Assembly: GCF_023159225.1 (NCBI RefSeq)
Contig: NC_063188.1
Location: 35,578,021 to 35,642,020, forward strand
Reading direction: 5' to 3'
DNA: 64,000 nt
From: Perognathus longimembris pacificus
Lineage: Eukaryota > Chordata > Mammalia > Rodentia > Heteromyidae
The translations under genes were made by a program, and so were the position numbers. The first letter of the stretch is position 1. The number at the start of each line of letters is the position of its first letter. Shown in pieces: positions 46,881 through 57,905 of the stretch. The notes under the pieces are model-generated. The model had not been told where the DNA came from, ran no database searches, and saw only the letters and a list, made by a program, of their open reading frames with translations.

Positions 46881-48711
46881 CAACAAAAGAAGATAAAATA
46901 ATATAAAGCAAAATTAACTTAAAAAGATTTGAACTTTTTAGGACAATGTCAAAGTTATTGATCAGTGTTGTTCCTCCCGTAGATGGACTGAGAGTGAGAG
47001 AAACAAAAAATCATTCTGAAGCTTAACTCTGGGAAAACTAAGAGTATGTGGAGTGCTTTATGGCCTGAAAGTTGACAAAACAGGGTATATAATTTTGCCC
47101 TGGGGTGACTGTGACTCCAGTCATCTCCTCATAGTCATGATGATGCACACATACGAGGGGAGGGGTCTCACAAGATCAAATTACCTGGTGACACACAGTC
47201 ATACTGGTTTGTAGAAATACACTCTATAATGTCCATACAAGGAAACTGTGACAGCACAGTTATGAGAATATGTTCCTTTCATTAAGGGGCACATGGCTAT
47301 ACTTTAGAACACATTATATATTTGTTGCTCCATATTGTTTTATTTTTCAAAAGAATGGCTCATTAATAGGTTATTTCGTAGTCATTACAATAAAATCAAC
47401 TCATATCAAAGATAAAATCTTTTCCCACAAATATCACATTTTATCCCTTTGTTAGTGTTTTCTTCATTCAAGGAGAGCCTGTGAGGTAGAAGGATAAAAC
47501 AGAAACCTTAAAGCAATGAAAGCAAAAGTAAAGAAACTACAAGTAAAACGAAATATTCAATTATCAGCCATCAGGAATTGAATGTAAATGAAATTACTTG
47601 GTTTTTTAAAAAGTGATTTTCTGAAAAAATTTAAAGTGTGTATATTTTCAGGTCAACAATTATGAAAGATTTGGTCAACTTATAGATAGCATTGCCTAAG
47701 GAAGCAAGCATTAATTATTGATAGGACTAATTGTAAAGTCATATTTATCATTGAAAATTAGTCTCCATTGGGACAAAGCAATTGTCTTGAAATTCATATG
47801 GTCTCTTTCTACAATAGATGTAATTTACAACCTTGCAGACAATCTTAAAGATTATTCTTGTTTAATAATACTGTTTCAACTTTTCTGGGATATTTTAATA
47901 GCACCATGGAATGCAGTCCTCAGTTACAAAGCCTTATTATTTTTTTTTAACCTCAAGGTTCTTCCAAGATTAATTATAAGGAAGTTGAGTGCGATGTAGA
48001 GATGGAATAGCTATTCTGGGATGCTTACTCCCAAATGCTTCTTTCTATGAATTCTCTGATCTCACTTTGTAGGTGTTGTAATAGAGGCACAGAAACTAGT
48101 TTGTCTTTCCCTAATGATGGCTCTCAGTGTCCTCCCAATAATTATCTGGCTTCTCTCCATAGTCATGGTGATGCTTACAGAAGAAAATTTGTGGGAACGA
48201 CTTTAACATTGGAGAAAAGATAACTAAACTTTCTAAGTTGCAATGACACCCATAAAACTCCTTTGCCACCTCTACAAATTACATCTTTTAGGGTCAGTGG
48301 AAAAGTTTTGATGGAGTTGCATGGTACAGGCTGGCAACTGTATTTGAATTCCTTGGAGCTAAGTTTCTTAGCAACATTACAGACATGGGAGGGCTATTCC
48401 AATCTTTGCTTAAAGGGAGATAAAGGAGTAGATATTTGCCTGAGTGGGTTCTAAAGTGCTTTGGCAATGAATTGCAAATCAGGCATCTCAGTGATCAAAG
48501 TGGCCTAGAGAGCAAACAAATGAGAACTCTAAAATCCTGGCCAGAATTTGATCTCATCTGCTAGTCAAGCAGCAGGAAATCTGCTAAATTCAGGAGCTGA
48601 ATTTGTGAAGTCAGAGTGACATTATGTCATCAAGCCATTCGTAAATATCCAACGTTTCCCCAAAGTGATTGTTTTAAACAGTCCCTTATTCCTCTGGGGC
48701 AATGCTGAGAC

Positions 48712-49370
48712 AGCAGAGGATCACAAGAGCCCAATAACTATACCCTTATGAACACATAAGATGATGCTAAGTGAAATGAACTCCATGTTATGGAAACAAT
48801 TGTTTTTTTTTTTTTTTTTTTTTTTTGCCAGTCCTGGGCCTTGGACTCAGGGCCTGAGCACTGTCCCTGGCTTCTCTTTGCTCAAGGCTAGCACTCTACC
48901 ACTTGAGCTAAAGCGCCACTTCTGGCCATTTTCTATATATGTGGTGCTGGGAATCTAACCCAGGGCTTCATGTATATGAGTCAAGCACTCTTGCTACTAG
49001 GCCATCTTCCCAGCCCCTTGGAAACAATTGTTATATCATTGTTGTAACTCCTTTCAATGTGCTATGTGTAACTGTAGCTTCTATTATTGATGATCTTCTT
49101 GTATCCCCTTCCTGTGGTTGTACCTACAATATCTCTGTATCTTATCTGAGGATACTGGAAACCGGGTATACTGGTATCAATACTTGCAAAACTGTTTGGT
49201 GTAAATGAATTGAACAACTCATGGGTGGGGAGGGAAAGGGGGAAGGGGAGGGGGGAATGAAGGACGAGGTAACAAACAGTACAAGAAATGTATCCAATGC
49301 CTAATGTATGAAACTGTAACCTCTCTGTACATCAGTTTGATAACAAAAATTTAAAAAAATAAAGTTGCAA
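48712..49370 (+). mobile_element. L1 3' end interrupted by an IDL-Geo SINE
   Basis: The plus-strand L1 3' UTR starts agcagaggatcacaagagcc and ends ctctgtacatcagtttgata plus A-rich tail. The G-rich block at 49228-49257 is the complement of the C-rich block in the opposite-strand copies. The SINE at 48805-49018 splits it. Confidence 0.88.
48805..49018 (-). repeat. IDL-Geo SINE nested in L1
   Basis: Flanked by the 14-bp duplication tggaaacaattgtt at 48791-48804 and 49019-49032, which is L1 sequence. Poly-T of over 20 bases, suggesting youth. Confidence 0.95.
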
Positions 49371-49733
49371 CATGGACTTGTAGGATCAAGTTACTGTCTA
49401 GGAAAATAAGATCCCAGGCTCTGGGGCAACTTCTCAAAAAATGAACTATCCGAGAGCTATTGATTTACTTTCCTACTTTTGGATCTACTTAGTAATGAAC
49501 TGTTAAAATTTCTAAAGTAACATACATTAATTGTACATGCTAATATAGTTCATATATTCTATACATACATATAATATAGACAAGTCAAATCCAACTACAG
49601 TCATCCTACCCCCAGCTCCTTGTTAATCTCTATTTATCATTATTTTACTTTAAAGAAGTGAATTTTGACATCAGAGTTACAATGCAATTAAAATATGACT
49701 CCTACTCTAGAATACTTTTTTCATTTTATTGTG

Positions 49734-49959
49734 CTGGTCCCCACACTTGAACTCAGTGCCTGAGTTCTGTCCGTGAACATTTGTGCTCAGGCTTGCACTC
49801 TACCACATATGCCACATCTCAATTTCTGGTTATTTTGTTGATAGTTGGAGGTAAAAATGTCAGAGTTGTTCCTGCCAGGACAGGATTTGAAACTAGATCC
49901 TCATATCTTAGCCTCGTGAGTAGCTAAGATTACAAGCATGAACCAGTAGTACCTGGCTT
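49734..49959 (-). repeat. B1-type composite SINE, degraded
   Basis: Right unit tgtgctggtccccacacttg ... ctctaccacatatgccacat, linker atagttggaggtaaaaatgt and B1 head gcctcgtgagtagctaagat. Confidence 0.8.
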
Positions 49960-50129
49960 CCTTTCATCTTTAAAATTTTTATTTATTTTCTTATTCTAAA
50001 AATTTATTTTAGTATCTTTAAGTGATCGTACAAAGTGGTTTCAATTCAACATATCAAATTCACCTGATCAATGTCACCCTTCCATCATTTTCTCCCCTCC
50101 CATCTTCCCTCTTGAATTTGTATATTGAA

Positions 50130-50433
50130 ACATAATATCACAAATGTTAATGTTAACAGTCAGGCCTTTGGAAATTGGTTAACATATAAAGGTCACACCC
50201 TCACTAATGAAGTAAAGGTCCTAATAAAAGAGGCTCAAGTGAGTTCTTCTGACCCTGCTGTTCCATGAGGAATCATTAAAGTTGCCATCTCTAAGGAAAA
50301 GATCTTCACTAGCATAAAACTTTATGGCTCCTTGATCTTGGATTTCTAGCCTTCAGCTCTCTGAGAAATAAAATTCTGTTCTTCATAAGTTGTCTGGTTT
50401 TTGATATTTTATCATAATAACCTGAACAGACAG
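50130..50433 (+). mobile_element. MLT1/MST-type (ERVL-MaLR) LTR remnant
   Basis: caggcctttggaaattggtt, aataaaagaggctcaagtga, ccttgatcttggatttctag, ctgagaaataaaattctgtt and cataataacctgaacagaca follow the order of MaLR LTRs. The end resembles the usual tail (recalled). Confidence 0.7.
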
Positions 50434-51544
50434 CTCTCTGAGGAGACCCATGTATACACTAATAAATTTTGTTTACAGAAGTGTCTGTGAGAATAGTCTC
50501 TTAAATAAAATCCTCAGTATTATGCTTCCAGAGTTGTTCCCTTTGGAGAAAATGTGTGGGCTATGTGAAAATGTAGATATCTTTGTTCTAGTAAAAATAT
50601 GATTAGTATTTTTAAAATTAAACTTCCTTATCGTTCCAATCTGCTTCATCTGTATAAAAACCTTGTACATCCTTGAAATTTCTTTCAAGGACATTGGCTT
50701 AGGAGGCTAGAAGACGGGTCTAGTAATTATTTCCTATGTTAGCATAAATGGCCATAGCCTGAAGAAACACTGGAACTCACACAAGGTCCCAAATAAATCA
50801 CAGATCACACAATTAATATTACAAAATGGCCGACAACCTGTTTATTTTTGCCAGGAATTCCTTCCTCTTCATTTGTACTGCTATGAAGGTATCTCTAGCT
50901 AGCTAAGAAGTTTTGTGGCATTCTCAGAAAAAAATTCTCTACAAATATCTTCCACTAGAAATATATTATGGACCTGTCTTTTTTTAACTGGGGGTTGGGA
51001 GTTGGATTGGCTAGAGGAAGGGGATGTATCAACATCAAATAAGCAATTGCATATTGTGAGTCCTAAAAGGTTGACTTCTTTCTGCAGCACTTCCTAGAGG
51101 GTTGACTCATTGTTTAACACCTAAACATTTGCTGGTAGAGTACAGCAGCAGTACCTGCCTGGTTAGCCTTCTGTAAATTGCTGTGAACATTTTGAAATAA
51201 TCAGACATATACTTTTAAAAGTTAATTACAAAGGAGAAAAAAATGAAACTTTTAAAAAAGGACAGTAGCAAACACTAAGGAAATATGAATTGTAAAAATG
51301 ATTTACCAATTCATTAGTTTTAAGAAATATATCAACCTTAGTCGCTAATGGTGGGAGAAATTAGATATGAAGCACAGAGGAACTTTGTATATCTTTACAT
51401 ACAGTACCCCAGGAATATGCACAAATATTATGTGTTAAGTTTAAGAAGAATGCTTTCCAAAAAAGTAATAAAATGTATCCCATGTATCAAAATAACAAAT
51501 AATAAAGAAATTAGCCATAAAGGACACTAAAAATACATAAAGTT

Positions 51545-52137
51545 TTTCTAAAATGAGATAGCCAAAATGAACTTACTGTTTAAATATTTAAATATCCACT
51601 CACAATATAATTCAGCCACTTCACGTCTAGGTATTCAGCCATGAAAAAAGGGAAATATGTGTATGAAAAGATATATATATATATATTTTTTTTCATGTTC
51701 ACAGTAGCTTTATTTGTAATAGTCCCAAACTTGAAAAACTTAAATGTCCATCAACAAACAAATGAACAAGTAAATGGTTATACCCATAAATCAGCACTCA
51801 TTAATGAAAAGGAAGCTATTGATACATATAACATGTTGTATAAATGTTGAAATAAACGTGTTAAGTGAAATAATAGTGACAAAAGGAAGCGCATACTACA
51901 TGGTTCTGTTTATATAAAACCCTAGAAAATTCAGACTGATTTATAGTGACAAGAAGATTAGTGTTGTGGGAAGGCTTTCAAAGGGGCAGCAGGAAACACG
52001 GGGTGATATCTTCTTTATGGCAATGGTTTCACAGAGTACACATATATCAGTCAGCCTGTATATATTATGCACTTTAAATTGTGTGTTGTTTATTGCATGT
52101 CAATTAGACCTCAATAAAGCTGTTCATTTTTTAAAAA
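51545..52137 (+). mobile_element. Ancient L1 3' end
   Basis: Starts inside ORF2: attcagccacttcacgtcta then ggtattcagcc corresponds to the conserved LLGIxP region. It continues with aaatgtccatcaacaaacaa, actacatggttctgtttata and ctcaataaagctgttcattt at its end. Mutated throughout. Confidence 0.8.
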
Positions 52138-52551
52138 ATCACTCAGTCATGTAAAAGAAATGGGAGATAATTACTTTAGGTTCATATAATTGCTATCTTT
52201 GGTTGTAAAACAGAGCTCTGAGCTTCCCATAATAGAAACTCTGCTGCTAATTAACTAACAGCTACCTATAACTGCTCTTTTGGGGACTAGTTTCTTTCTT
52301 TGAAAAATTAAAGAGTGGCTTCTAAAGTCTTTTACAGGTAGATAGGTTGATAGTAACTGTAAAGAGATATCTTCTAATGCAATTTAAATAAAATTCACAT
52401 GAATTTATCTCAAGCAAATCTAAACTTGATATTGCATAATAAAATACTGCTAATCAGTAATCTTAAAGTTCAAATGCGAACTAATATTCAAGAATTATTT
52501 GTAAAATATCAATTTTTTCTGAAAGTCTACTCTGTTCCAGACAATAAGTGA

Positions 52552-53215
52552 TTTTTAAGTAGCTTTATTGAAACAAAGCTCATGTGTCATAAAATTTTCC
52601 TATACACCATTGTAAATCCTAGAAAATCATGCATGTTATGTTAACTTCTATTTTTACTCACGAGCACAAAAATACTTCTGAACCCTTTAGCTGTCAACCC
52701 ATTCCTCTGTCTTGTCCCACTAAATCTTAAGTAACCAGTAGCTTCTTGGCATCTCTATAGATTTGCCTATTTTAGACATTTCAAACAAATAATATCATAT
52801 TATATTTGGTCTTTTATCACTGACTTTGTTCATAGTGAATCATGTTTTTAAGTTTCATCCATGTTTTAGCATATGTTAGTGTTTCAAACATTTCATGACA
52901 AATATTCCTTGCTTTGAACATATCTCATTTTATTCATTTATCAGCTGATAGACATTTAGGTTATTTCCACCTGTTGTCTATTATGAATAATGTTGCTGTG
53001 AATGTCCAAGTGCAAGTTTTGATAGAAATGTATGTTTTGATTTCAATTTGTTATGTACCAGGAGTTCTACTGCTGTACCATGTGGCAACAATATGCTTAA
53101 ACATTTGAGGACTTGCCAGGCTGTCATCCAAAGATATTGCACCAATGGACACTTCTACCAGTCATGAAAAATGTTTCCAGTTTCCTTCCATCTTCACCAA
53201 CACCCATCTTAATGT
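52552..53215 (-). mobile_element. Ancient L1 remnant, antisense
   Basis: The plus strand reads tagctttattgaaacaaagc, tatagatttgcctattttag, gtttcatccatgttttagca, ctattatgaataatgttgct and ggcaacaatatgcttaaaca in the antisense order of old mammalian L1 elements. It ends near a younger L1. Confidence 0.8.
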
Positions 53216-53369
53216 AAAGTAACATATCAGAGACTCAATTTAAATGACACACTTTCCTTCAACAGTTTGCGTCCTATTTTTCTACCTTACAGCTATTGAA
53301 CATTTACTGCATGTACAAAACTGCAGACATTTGTTATACATGTTATGTCATTAATTGCATTTCATTCTT

Positions 53370-54069
53370 TTTTGAGTTATACATGTGTAAATTTTATTTA
53401 TTATTTACAATTCATAGTTTAAAGTATCTTTGAATTGTTTTCTTTTTTATTGTCAAAGTAATGTACAGAGGAGTTACAGTTACATACCTAAAGCAGTGAG
53501 TACATTTCTTATCAAACTTGTTGCTTCCTCCTTCATTTTACTCCCACGTTTCCCCTCCCAAGACTCCTCCCACCCTCCCCCGAGTTGTACAGTTGGTAGA
53601 CAGCATATTGTCTTGTAAGTATTGTTGTTGCATTTTACCCTTTGTCTCTCCATTTTGGTGTTCCCCTCCCCTAGTTACAATAAACATACATACAATACCC
53701 AGTGTATCAAAGTCAGTTACAGTGACATTGGGGCAAAACCATGGGGAGAAAAGACAAAAGCAAAAGGTATAATTTTATAGGGTACATTGGAAATAACAAC
53801 AATAGAGACAAAATACTTATTTCCAAGTCTTGTAGTTCATTTTGCTTAGGATTATGTTATGTGATCAATGAACATTAATATTGAGCTATTGTGCTCTTCT
53901 GCTAGGACTAACCCAAACAAGTACTAATTGTTTCCAATGAGTGAAACCATAGAGTTTGTGTGTCTTTGGGTCTGGCTCACTTCAATTAGTATGATTTTTT
54001 CCAAGTCTTTCCATTTCCTCACAAATGAGGCTGTCATTCATTCTAAGAGTTGCATAGAATTCCATTGTG
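53370..54069 (-). mobile_element. L1 3' end with probable 3' transduction
   Basis: The exact 14-bp duplication tgcatttcattctt at 53356-53369 and 54070-54083 defines the insert. Antisense L1 sequence occupies about 53443-54069. Between the low-coordinate duplication and the L1 tail lie about 70 bp of non-L1 sequence with a short T-run at its outer end. On the minus strand this contains AATAAATAAA about 20 bases before the outer A-tail. The L1 is diverged from the younger copies. Confidence 0.8.
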
Positions 54070-54676
54070 TGCATTTCATTCTTAAAGAACATTATAAAGT
54101 ATATTTAAATAGCTAAGTGACTAAGATAAGATTCCCTCCAAAACTCAGTCTTATCGTAAATTCCCAGGGTTTCTATTACCTTATTAATTTTATAGTCCTT
54201 CACCAACAATTTCTTTTTAATTTTAAGTTGTATTTATCATGGACTATGATTTAATTCATTGTTAATATGATGAATGGTGGATACCTTCTTTAGAAGCATT
54301 TGAAATTCTTATTTTGAGCACAGTCCAGTAGATTCCATTATTTCCCTGACCTTCTGAGGAAATGTGCAAAGGAAAATGTTACATGACTTTAGAGAAAAGT
54401 GTTCTGTTGAACTAACCCACAAGCCCATTCTAACATCTGTACAGTGAATTTGGTCTGTAGAATTTATCAGTAATTTTAACAACATGACTTTTTTATTGCA
54501 GCCATACTAGTGAGTACGAAGTTGGTTTGATTTGTGTTGCTCTCATGAATAGTGATGTCAAGCATATTTTATATATTTTCCCTAGAAATATCTTCTGATA
54601 GTTAATATTTGCATAAGCCCTCAGAGTTCATGGACTCTAACTTATAAATCCTTGATTAGTTATATCAGGTGGAGGA

Positions 54677-54873
54677 CTGGGAATGAAGCTTAGTGGTAGA
54701 GTGCTCGCCTAGCATGATGGAGGCCCTGGGTTTGATTTGTCAGCACCACATACACAGAAAAAGCTGGAAGTGGGTGCTGTGGCTCAAGTGGTAGAGTGCT
54801 AGCCCTGAGCAAAAGAAGCCAGCGACACTGCTCAGGTCCTGAGTCCAAGTCCTAGGACTGGCAAAAAAAAAAC
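54677..54873 (+). repeat. IDL-Geo dimeric SINE, older copy
   Basis: gactgggaatgaagcttagt head, gcagcaccacatac-type linker, right unit ggctcaagtggtagagtgct and A-tail. More mutated than the others, with a box A closer to the ID master form. Confidence 0.9.
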
Positions 54874-55021
54874 CCAAAACCAAAAAATACCAAACCTACA
54901 AATATATGAGGTGGACACATAGGGATTTTCATGGGAGTAATATAAAACATTTGTAGTTCTAGTTAATATTATCAATTATACTTTTCTTGTGCACACTGCT
55001 GTATATTTACTAAATCCCTGA

Positions 55022-55230
55022 GCTTGGCATGCTGATGTGTACTTGCAGTTATGAAGGTACATGGGATGCTGAAGTGGAAACAGCCCTTGAGTCTCTAATG
55101 TCTGAAACCAGCCTAGACAACATACTGAGACCCCATATAAGAAAGAATAGAAGAAATGAAACAAGGGAGGGAGAAAGAGAGGGGAAAAAGAAAAAGGAGA
55201 GAAAAAAGAGAGAAAGAAAAAGAGGAAAGC
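55022..55230 (+). repeat. B1-type SINE with purine-rich tail
   Basis: gcatgctgatgtgtacttgc, gaaaccagcctagacaacat and ctgagaccccatataagaaa make a B1, followed by about 80 bp of pure A/G (gaaag/gagaaa units) grown from the tail. The purine tract explains the long Arg/Lys/Glu frame here. Confidence 0.8.
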
Positions 55231-55772
55231 TGTAAGAATACATATTAACATAATTCCTATCAAAAAGAGGAACACAAGTTCTGCATCAGCATCTTTGAAG
55301 CCATGAGGAAATTTCATAGACTGAATGAAGTAAGAAAAGTCACAGAACCTATTTTGTACAAATAAGAATGTAGATCTCACATCCGGATAATCAGCCATCA
55401 AGTGTTGACTAGATGTGGATACAATGTAGGAAGTAAGTCTTCAGAGCTCCACATATGCAAAAATAAAGCTATTATACTTTCTCAAAGAATGTATGAGTAA
55501 GGGAAAGGAAAGAAATGAAACAGAATTTAGCCCTTTGGGTGCTTATAATGTGACTACTTCTACTTAATCCTAAAAGAGTATGAAATTATGAAGAAATATA
55601 ACTTACATTTGGATTAGTTGTGCAATATTGTTACTGTCTACTCTTGCATATTCTAAAAATGAAAGTTAAGGTTTTTATGGTTTTGTCTGGCAAGTGTACT
55701 GTTCTTATTTTAATAGAAAATTCTTACAGTATGTATTCAAGAAATGCCTGAAATGGATTTGTCTTGATTTTT

Positions 55773-55848
55773 GTCTTTTCTTTTCTTTTTTTTTTTTTTT
55801 TTTTTTTGGTACTGGGGATTGCTTTGCCACTGAGCTACATCCCAGCCC
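55773..55848 (-). repeat. ID element fragment with TSD
   Basis: T-run, then ggtactggggattgctttgc and cactgagctacatcccagcc, an internally deleted ID element. The exact 18-bp duplication GGATTTGTCTTGATTTTT is at 55755-55772 and 55849-55866, so the deleted form inserted as such or lost its middle later. Confidence 0.92.
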
Positions 55849-56897
55849 GGATTTGTCTTGATTTTTAAGCCCAGCTAATAAGTTCTGTTTCTATGGTATA
55901 TGTGTGTGTCATACAGATGACACAGACCTGAGAGTTTTGTAAGATATAATTTGTGCTTATTTTGAATATAAATGCTTGAAATTGAAGCTATCCACCTAAC
56001 CTTCAAAATATCATGATATAAAGAAGCTAAAATACAACCATTTTTCTCTTTTCTGATAAAACTATTGTATTAGCTAATGCAGGGACTAGAAAACTCTCTG
56101 CTTTTAAAAACCAATAGAGAATTTTAATATATCTAGAAAGCCTCGTAAGAGTTTGTTGCTTGTAAAAAAGTAGCTTCTTAGTTCTCATACTCTGTAATCG
56201 TTAATGTCATTACCATGTAGCTCCTGGACTGCTTCATTTATGTGTACATAATTATACATCAAATAGTCATCCTACATTCTACTTATAAACCAAATATTTT
56301 ATAAGATCTTAAAGAAAGAATGTAGTTCTCAGAAAGAAAAATACAATTGAATTACAGTGTTATCTATATACCAGGAAGTAATCTGGGTAACAGGAGAGCA
56401 AAAATGGTCTACAATGCTGCAAAATGGAGGAATCAGACTCTTCTAGGAAGAGCAATGGAAACTGCGAAAAGCAAACACTATTCAACGAGAGTCCAGAATG
56501 ACTTTGGCAGAGTATTAATTTAGTATTGTCACTCCAGCTTTACACATAGGACATAATGAAAGCTGTCTATTCCTGATGGATAAATGAACATTTGCTTAGT
56601 GGACTAAGGGGTCACCTCCAAAGTTTAGACCTTTGCTGTTACTGGATAGAGTAGCAGTGGCTAAGCTATGGAAACTCAAAGCCTAGAGAGCTTTGAGAGT
56701 GCTATGCTCTGTTATTGTATTCTTAGAATGTCGGTAAAACCTCCTTACAGTCGCCCTTGGTGCCTTCAACAGATCATCTTTTAGAGCCTGGAATGAATTG
56801 AAGTCACAATTAAAATTCCAGGCAGAATCCCCTCCAGGATATTTTATTGCTTAATTGCAAAGACAGAAAAGAAAAATAAGCAATTCAAGTTCTATAC

Positions 56898-57027
56898 CTT
56901 ATTTCACCTTCTCTAATGTGACCTGCCAGTTCTTCAATAAACTTCTCCCCTTTCATCCAGTAGATCATTGGCCCAGATTCTCCACTGAATCCAAAGAATG
57001 CCTTGCATGGGATGTTCAGAGGCTTAC
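56898..57027 (-). CDS. IL1RAPL2: IL1RAPL2 internal exon: first half of third Ig domain
   Basis: Coding exon of 130 nt, the most 5' one in the window. On the minus strand it follows the acceptor ttatactcag and ends before the donor gtataga. It starts with 2 nt completing a Gly codon (phase 1) and ends with AG of a split Arg codon (phase 2). The translation runs KPLNIPCKAFFGFSG, then PMIYWMKGEKF, then EELAGHIREGEI. The Cys of NIPC and the Trp of IYW are the usual first Cys and core Trp of an Ig fold, here the third extracellular Ig domain, which in this family contributes to ligand binding outside the cell. The partner Cys is in the next exon. The match to IL1RAPL2 is by recalled family sequence; the IL1RAPL1 paralogue differs in this stretch. 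Confidence 0.9.
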
Positions 57028-57499
57028 CTGAGTATAAGAGAAAAAGAAACAAGCATGAGACTCCTGGTTAAAGCTGGCTTACAAGGATATCCCTTTAACA
57101 TCCAAAAGAAAACTCAAGAGTGAACCATTTTCCAGCCCTTTTCTCAATCCTGTTATTATTGTTGTTAAGAGAAAAAGTGAGTTATTATGAGGACCTTCAG
57201 GAAAATTTTAAATGCAAGCTATCATAAAAGGTGAAAAGGATAACATTGCACAGTTTTTGTAACTTTTTATTTTTACTGCCTACCTCCAGGAATGAACAGA
57301 AAAGAATCAAATAGAAATAAAGTATTAAAATATTTTTGAGAGAATTGACTATTACTTACCTGGATTTGTGTTTGATACTAATATTATTCAGAAGTACAAA
57401 TTAACTCTGGATTCTTATTCTGACTGTTTAAAGAAAACTTGGATAAAAAAGTGAGGGTTAACTTTCGTTATCAAATTGAGTGGTGTATGGCTAGATAGT

Positions 57500-57905
57500 T
57501 GGTAAAGTGCTATTTCTAGGCATGTCTGTGATGGTGTTTCCAGGAGACACTGACATTAGAAGTGGTGTTGGACCTGGGCAATATCCTATCTGCTGTGGGA
57601 CCAGATATGCTAAAAAGGTAGTGGAAGGGAAAGCTTACTCTTTCTTCTGGAGTTGGGATATCTTTCTTCTCTTGCCCTTGATCATCACCTCCAGTTCTCT
57701 GTTTGGACACAAGGATTTGCATCAGTATCCTCTGGAGATTTTGGCTTTCATCTTTGGACTGAGAGCTACAGGACCTTTCTTGGTAGTGAGGCTTTCCTAC
57801 TCAGGCTCAGCCATGTTGCTTTCCTAGTTCTCCAGCTTGCCATATCTCTGTTGTGGGACACCTCAGCCCCTCCATAAACATATGACCTAAATTCTCAAGA
57901 AATTG
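57500..57905 (+). mobile_element. Ancient LTR-like element (ERVL/MaLR type, uncertain)
   Basis: gcatgtctgtgatggtgttt, ccaggagacactgacattag, cttctcttgcccttgatcat, ggactgagagctacaggacc, ttctccagcttgcca and ttgtgggacacctcagcccc follow the order of an old mammalian LTR family that I cannot name with certainty. Open frames here are part of the repeat. Confidence 0.55.

Larger units (their letters stand above)
38797..56897 (-). other. IL1RAPL2: IL1RAPL2 intron (18.1 kb) inside the third Ig domain
   Basis: The largest complete intron in the window, splitting the third Ig domain between its two cysteines (phase 2). It holds four or more ancient L1 remnants, three lineage-specific L1 tails, many SINEs, a tRNA-Gly half retrocopy (39505-39540) and a templated insertion (39746-39833). 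The stretches 39834-40720, 40960-41610, 42389-42930, 45300-46770, 46881-48710, 50434-51540 and 55867-56890 contain nothing I can assign. Confidence 0.85.

Noticed and set aside
54976..55401. 141-codon minus-strand open frame with a hydrophobic middle
   Set aside because: The hydrophobic part is the complement of the purine tail of a B1 SINE; not a membrane protein.
10061..57027. Assignment to IL1RAPL1 rather than IL1RAPL2
   Set aside because: The C-terminal end (SKELSFTSDIW), the juxtamembrane part and the Ig3 residues fit IL1RAPL2; the recalled IL1RAPL1 C-terminus is different.
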